A stretch of 51,896 nt of DNA from Geobacillus zalihae NBRC 101842 (GTDB taxonomy: Bacteria; Bacillota; Bacilli; Bacillales; Anoxybacillaceae). Below, piece by piece: positions 49,196-51,896 of the stretch. The DNA lies in the NCBI RefSeq assembly GCF_001544135.1, contig NZ_BCPV01000025.1, positions 1-51,896 of the forward strand, in the 5' to 3' direction. Position 1 is the stretch's first letter. Each line of letters opens with the position of its first letter. Below the pieces are notes generated by a model that did no database searches, was not told the DNA's origin, and saw only the letters and a program-made list of their open reading frames with translations. The translations under genes were made by a program, and so were the position numbers.

Positions 49196-49274
49196 CACTC
49201 TTCCTTGATTTCTTATTTCTATTCTATCATGTCCGCTAGGAATCATCACGGTCGGATTCATGGAAATGGCGCTG

Positions 49275-49919
49275 TCATCTTCCTTTCAAACGGGAAAGCA
49301 CCGCGGCTGTTGTTTCGGCGAATACATCATCAAGCGGGCGGTTCGCGTCGATGACGACAATGCGGTCGGCAAACCGTCTAGCGAGTTCCCGATACCCTTC
49401 TCGCACCTTCTCATGAAAAGACAACGTTTCAAGGTCAAGCCGATTCACTTCCCGGCCGCGGTTCCGTCGGATTCGTTCAAGCCCAATTTGCGGATCGATA
49501 TCAAAATAAATCGTCAGCGACGGCATATACCCATCAATAGCGAACTCATTAATTTTCCATACTTCCTCAATGCCAAGCCCGCGGGCAAATCCCTGGTAGG
49601 CGAGGGAACTGTCAACAAACCGGTCGCAAAGGACGACGCACCCAGCCTCAAGCGCCGGCACGATTTTCTCAAGCAAATGCTGTCGGCGCGCCGCCGCATA
49701 CAAAAGCGCCTCCGTCCGCCCGTCCATTTCCGTATAATCACAGTTTAAAATGATGGAGCGAATCGCCTCGGCAATGCGCACCCCGCCCGGCTCCCTCGTC
49801 GCCACGACGTCAATCCCCCGCTCACGCAACAACGACTCCAATTTGCTGATCATCGTCGTTTTGCCGGCTCCTTCCGGCCCTTCAAACGAAAAAAAGCATC
49901 CGTTCATCACTCGCGGCAT
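49275..49919 (-). CDS. tmk: Thymidylate kinase
   Basis: Tmk phosphorylates dTMP to dTDP. The 214-residue product has the P-loop [11 protein letters not shown] near residues 10-20, the TREPGG motif, and [18 protein letters not shown] near residues 98-115. The ATG at 49919 (GGAAGG upstream) lies 14 bp after the decarboxylase gene; ATG 49907 is an alternative start. The open frame to 50000 would overlap the preceding gene and is not supported. Confidence 0.95.
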   Translation of the reverse strand: MPRVMNGCFFSFEGPEGAGKTTMISKLESLLRERGIDVVATREPGGVRIAEAIRSIILNCDYTEMDGRTEALLYAAARRQHLLEKIVPALEAGCVVLCDRFVDSSLAYQGFARGLGIEEVWKINEFAIDGYMPSLTIYFDIDPQIGLERIRRNRGREVNRLDLETLSFHEKVREGYRELARRFADRIVVIDANRPLDDVFAETTAAVLSRLKGR

Positions 49920-49933
49920 CCTTTCCATCCTTC

Positions 49934-51373
49934 CTATTCGTATACAACCAACTGACCATCTTTCAGCCGGCTTCCGCCTTGTATGTGCGCCCGCTGACAA
50001 AGAAGCTGGCGGATCTGTTCAATATGGCCGCTGCCGATCCGTTCTCCGACCCACACGAGCGGCACCCCAGGCGGATATGGAATGACCGTTTCCGCTGCTA
50101 TATGTCCTTCAGCTTCCTCGAGCGCCACAGCTTTTGTCCGCAAATGGCGCAGTTCATTATACGGGACTAAAACCGATAGCAGCGGTCCGAGAAAAGGCGA
50201 AGCGTCACACACCGGCGCCTCGCCATCTGGCAAATCGCGCCACGCTCGTTTGATTTTCTCCGCTGCTTCCTGAAGCCGCCCGGTTACCGCCAGCGGGCAA
50301 ACGAAAAGCACGTTCATTCGATCAGCAAGCTCGACAAACACCCCTTCGCGCTCAAGCCAACGTTGCAGTTCATACCCGGTCAAGGAACAGCGCGTCTGCA
50401 CCGTTACTTTCAGCGGGTCGGTCTGTACGCCAAAATGGCGGGAACAAACGACTGCCACCCCGTCAATATCGGCCAAGGCTGCTTTAAACTTCTCAATTTC
50501 TGCCACGATCGCCGCCGCATCGCTTTTTGAAAGCTGGGCGACATAACTCCGCGCCAAATCGAGCGACGCCATAATCGGGTAAGACGGGCTGCTTGACTGA
50601 AACAACTGCAAAAAATATTTCAACCGCTCAAGATCAACCCGCTCGCTGTTTACATGCAAAAACGCTCCCATCGTCATCGCCGGCAACGTTTTATGCGCCG
50701 ACTGCACGACAACATCGGCGCCATAGCGAAGCGCCGATGTCGGAAAAGGGGGGCCGACAACGAAATGGGCGCCATGCGCCTCATCAACCAGCACCGGAAT
50801 GCCATGTTCATGAACTAGACGGACGATTTCTGTCAAATCGGCGGCCATTCCATAATAATTTGGGTTCGTCAATACAACCGCAGCAACATCATCATAAAGC
50901 GCCAACGCCTCTTTGACCGCTTCAGGACGAATGTGCGAAGCGACACACACATCACGATCAAACTCGGGAGCAAGTAGAACAGGAGTGGCTTCCATGAGTT
51001 GCAATGCATGCATCACCGATTTATGGCAATTGCGTTGTACAATCACTTTCTTCCTCTTTCCATCACACACGGCGGCGATCATTGCCAAATTTCCTGCCGT
51101 CGAACCGTTCACAAGGAAAAACGTCTCCCTAACGCCATACAGCTCCGCCGCCAGCGCCTGCGCCTCGGCAATCACCGACTCAGGCTGATGCAAGTCATCC
51201 AAGCCGGAAATTTCCGTCGCATCCAACGCCAACAGCGGCGCAAACATATCTCGCCCTCGTTTCGAAAACAAAGCGCCGTATTTATGTCCCGGCACATGAA
51301 ACGAAACCGGGCGGCGCGCCCAATGGTGCACGAGAGCGTCATATAAAGGAGTTTTCGTTTGATCCATCATCAT
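49934..51373 (-). CDS. yaaO: Orn/Lys/Arg decarboxylase family protein (YaaO)
   Basis: The 479-residue PLP enzyme is of the fold-type I Orn/Lys/Arg decarboxylase group (480 in B. subtilis YaaO). The start [22 protein letters not shown] is typical, VDEAHGAHF holds the PLP-binding aspartate, and the Schiff-base lysine is in [12 protein letters not shown] near residue 230. The substrate (arginine, lysine or ornithine) cannot be read from the sequence. Three ATG codons in a row mark the start, AGAGG before. A TACTAT at 51461-51466 with TGA before could be its -10. Confidence 0.92.
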   Translation of the reverse strand: MMMDQTKTPLYDALVHHWARRPVSFHVPGHKYGALFSKRGRDMFAPLLALDATEISGLDDLHQPESVIAEAQALAAELYGVRETFFLVNGSTAGNLAMIAAVCDGKRKKVIVQRNCHKSVMHALQLMEATPVLLAPEFDRDVCVASHIRPEAVKEALALYDDVAAVVLTNPNYYGMAADLTEIVRLVHEHGIPVLVDEAHGAHFVVGPPFPTSALRYGADVVVQSAHKTLPAMTMGAFLHVNSERVDLERLKYFLQLFQSSSPSYPIMASLDLARSYVAQLSKSDAAAIVAEIEKFKAALADIDGVAVVCSRHFGVQTDPLKVTVQTRCSLTGYELQRWLEREGVFVELADRMNVLFVCPLAVTGRLQEAAEKIKRAWRDLPDGEAPVCDASPFLGPLLSVLVPYNELRHLRTKAVALEEAEGHIAAETVIPYPPGVPLVWVGERIGSGHIEQIRQLLCQRAHIQGGSRLKDGQLVVYE

Positions 51374-51509
51374 CCTCTTTCCTTGCTGTCTGTCCCAGAA
51401 CGGCCATCATCCGGGCAGACTGCCGAAATGCATGGGATATGCAGGAGAAACATCAAACATATAGTATCACAAACGTCCGAAAAAACGCACGAGTCGCGTC
51501 AATCGCAAA

Positions 51510-51535
51510 TAAAAACAGGCCCAAATGCAGGCCCT
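51510..51535 (-). terminator. Terminator of csfB
   Basis: On the minus strand CAGGGCC and GGGCCTG pair with one internal mismatch around a 7-nt loop, followed by TTTTTAT. It lies 2 bp after the csfB stop. Confidence 0.65.
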
Positions 51536-51537
51536 GA

Positions 51538-51744
51538 TTACGAGTGAATTTTCGATGTAAACATTTTGCGCAGCTGCCGCACATAAAACGAGTAGTTCGG
51601 GTCGTCCGTATTCGTTTGCACAATCGCCCGGTTGCAGTCCAAACAAAGAAAATGGCCAAAAAGGAAAATCCCTTCCTTTTTTTCCTGTTCACAAACGATG
51701 CATACATGTTCGCGTTGATTCCGGTCTGCTATTGATGTCCTCAC
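51538..51744 (-). CDS. csfB: Anti-sigma factor CsfB (Gin)
   Basis: Gin binds sigma-G (and sigma-E) and prevents premature late forespore expression. The product, 68 residues from the GTG at 51744 (GGGAGGTGG upstream), has the zinc-binding pattern CIVC near residues 15-18 and CLDC near residues 34-37, and ends DPNYSFYVRQLRKMF, close to B. subtilis CsfB (DPDYAFYVKKL). Another GTG at 51753 is possible. The candidate sigma-F promoter is upstream, and fin, which acts on sigma-F, is also in this window. Confidence 0.95.
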   Translation of the reverse strand: MRTSIADRNQREHVCIVCEQEKKEGIFLFGHFLCLDCNRAIVQTNTDDPNYSFYVRQLRKMFTSKIHS

Positions 51745-51764
51745 GCTCTCCACCTCCCATCCTC

Positions 51765-51794
51765 TATGTTTCCCACATTGCTAACATTCTATAC
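51765..51794 (-). promoter_or_regulatory. Sigma-F promoter of csfB
   Basis: On the minus strand GTATA (51790-51794) and GGGAAACATA (51765-51774) are 15 bp apart. The -35 GYWTA matches fully; the -10 GGNRANANTW has one mismatch. B. subtilis csfB is a sigma-F gene. Confidence 0.6.
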
Positions 51795-51844
51795 TAGTAG
51801 ATGAAAGGAAGAGAGACATTGAGCGGGTCCTTATCGTTTTTTCC

Positions 51845-51890
51845 TCAAAAAACGAAAGCAGCCAATTGCACCAATGCAACTGGCTGCTCG
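51845..51890 (-). terminator. Terminator of the gene upstream of csfB (outside the window)
   Basis: On the minus strand GCAGCCAGTTGCA-TTGG-TGCAATTGGCTGC forms a 13-bp stem with one G-U pair, followed by TTTCGTTTTTT. Confidence 0.85.
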
Positions 51891-51896
51891 TTTATT

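Overview
The window is a stretch of bacterial core chromosome from a thermophilic, endospore-forming Bacillota, most likely Geobacillus or a close relative. This rests on the nearly complete match to the Bacillus subtilis csfB-to-lysS gene order, the sporulation genes (spoIIE, spoVT, spoVG, sspF, yabG, yabP, yabQ, csfB, fin), a moderately high GC content with CG-rich wobble positions, and protein lengths equal to the Bacillus orthologues. It is presented in reverse orientation: every protein gene lies on the minus strand except abrB, so the text of the operons reads from high to low coordinates.

Layout, in transcription order. 51.9-44.9 kb: csfB, a lysine/ornithine/arginine decarboxylase-family gene, tmk, holB, ricT, yabA, trmN6-like yabB, rsmI (replication, clamp loading and RNA modification), with abrB convergent. 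44.5-38.5 kb: metG, tatD, yabE, rnmV, rsmA (translation, 5S rRNA maturation, ribosome assembly). 38.4-33.8 kb: yabG, veg, sspF, ispE, purR, ridA, spoVG. 33.7-26 kb: glmU, prs, ctc, pth, fin, mfd. 25.9-19.8 kb: spoVT, yabM, yabN, rqcP, yabP, yabQ, divIC, yabR. 19.6-10 kb: tRNA-Met, tRNA-Glu, spoIIE, yabS, yabT, tilS, hpt, ftsH, coaX, hslO. 9.1-0.5 kb: cysK, then a tight folate operon pabB-pabA-pabC-folP-folB-folK-yazB-dusB, then lysS. At the left edge a 5S rRNA gene and tRNA-Val follow.

The regulatory DNA is unusually readable. I found candidate promoters for sigma-A (many), sigma-F (csfB, fin), sigma-G (spoVT), sigma-K (yabG), sigma-H (spoVG) and sigma-B (ctc), Spo0A boxes at spoIIE and abrB, and a run of GAG/AAG triplets over the pabA ribosome binding site that looks like a TRAP target.

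Items that the standard annotation does not explain: a 5S rRNA gene with no 23S next to it but with two tandem near-consensus promoters of its own; an approximately 230 bp IS200/IS605-like non-autonomous element between dusB and lysS (a possible orphan omega-RNA); and an rnmV (RNase M5) leader where a strong Shine-Dalgarno sequence is separated from the ATG by a 14-pair hairpin, with a 22-codon upstream reading frame ending inside that hairpin. No phage, CRISPR array or defence island is visible; most of the window is ordinary housekeeping DNA.
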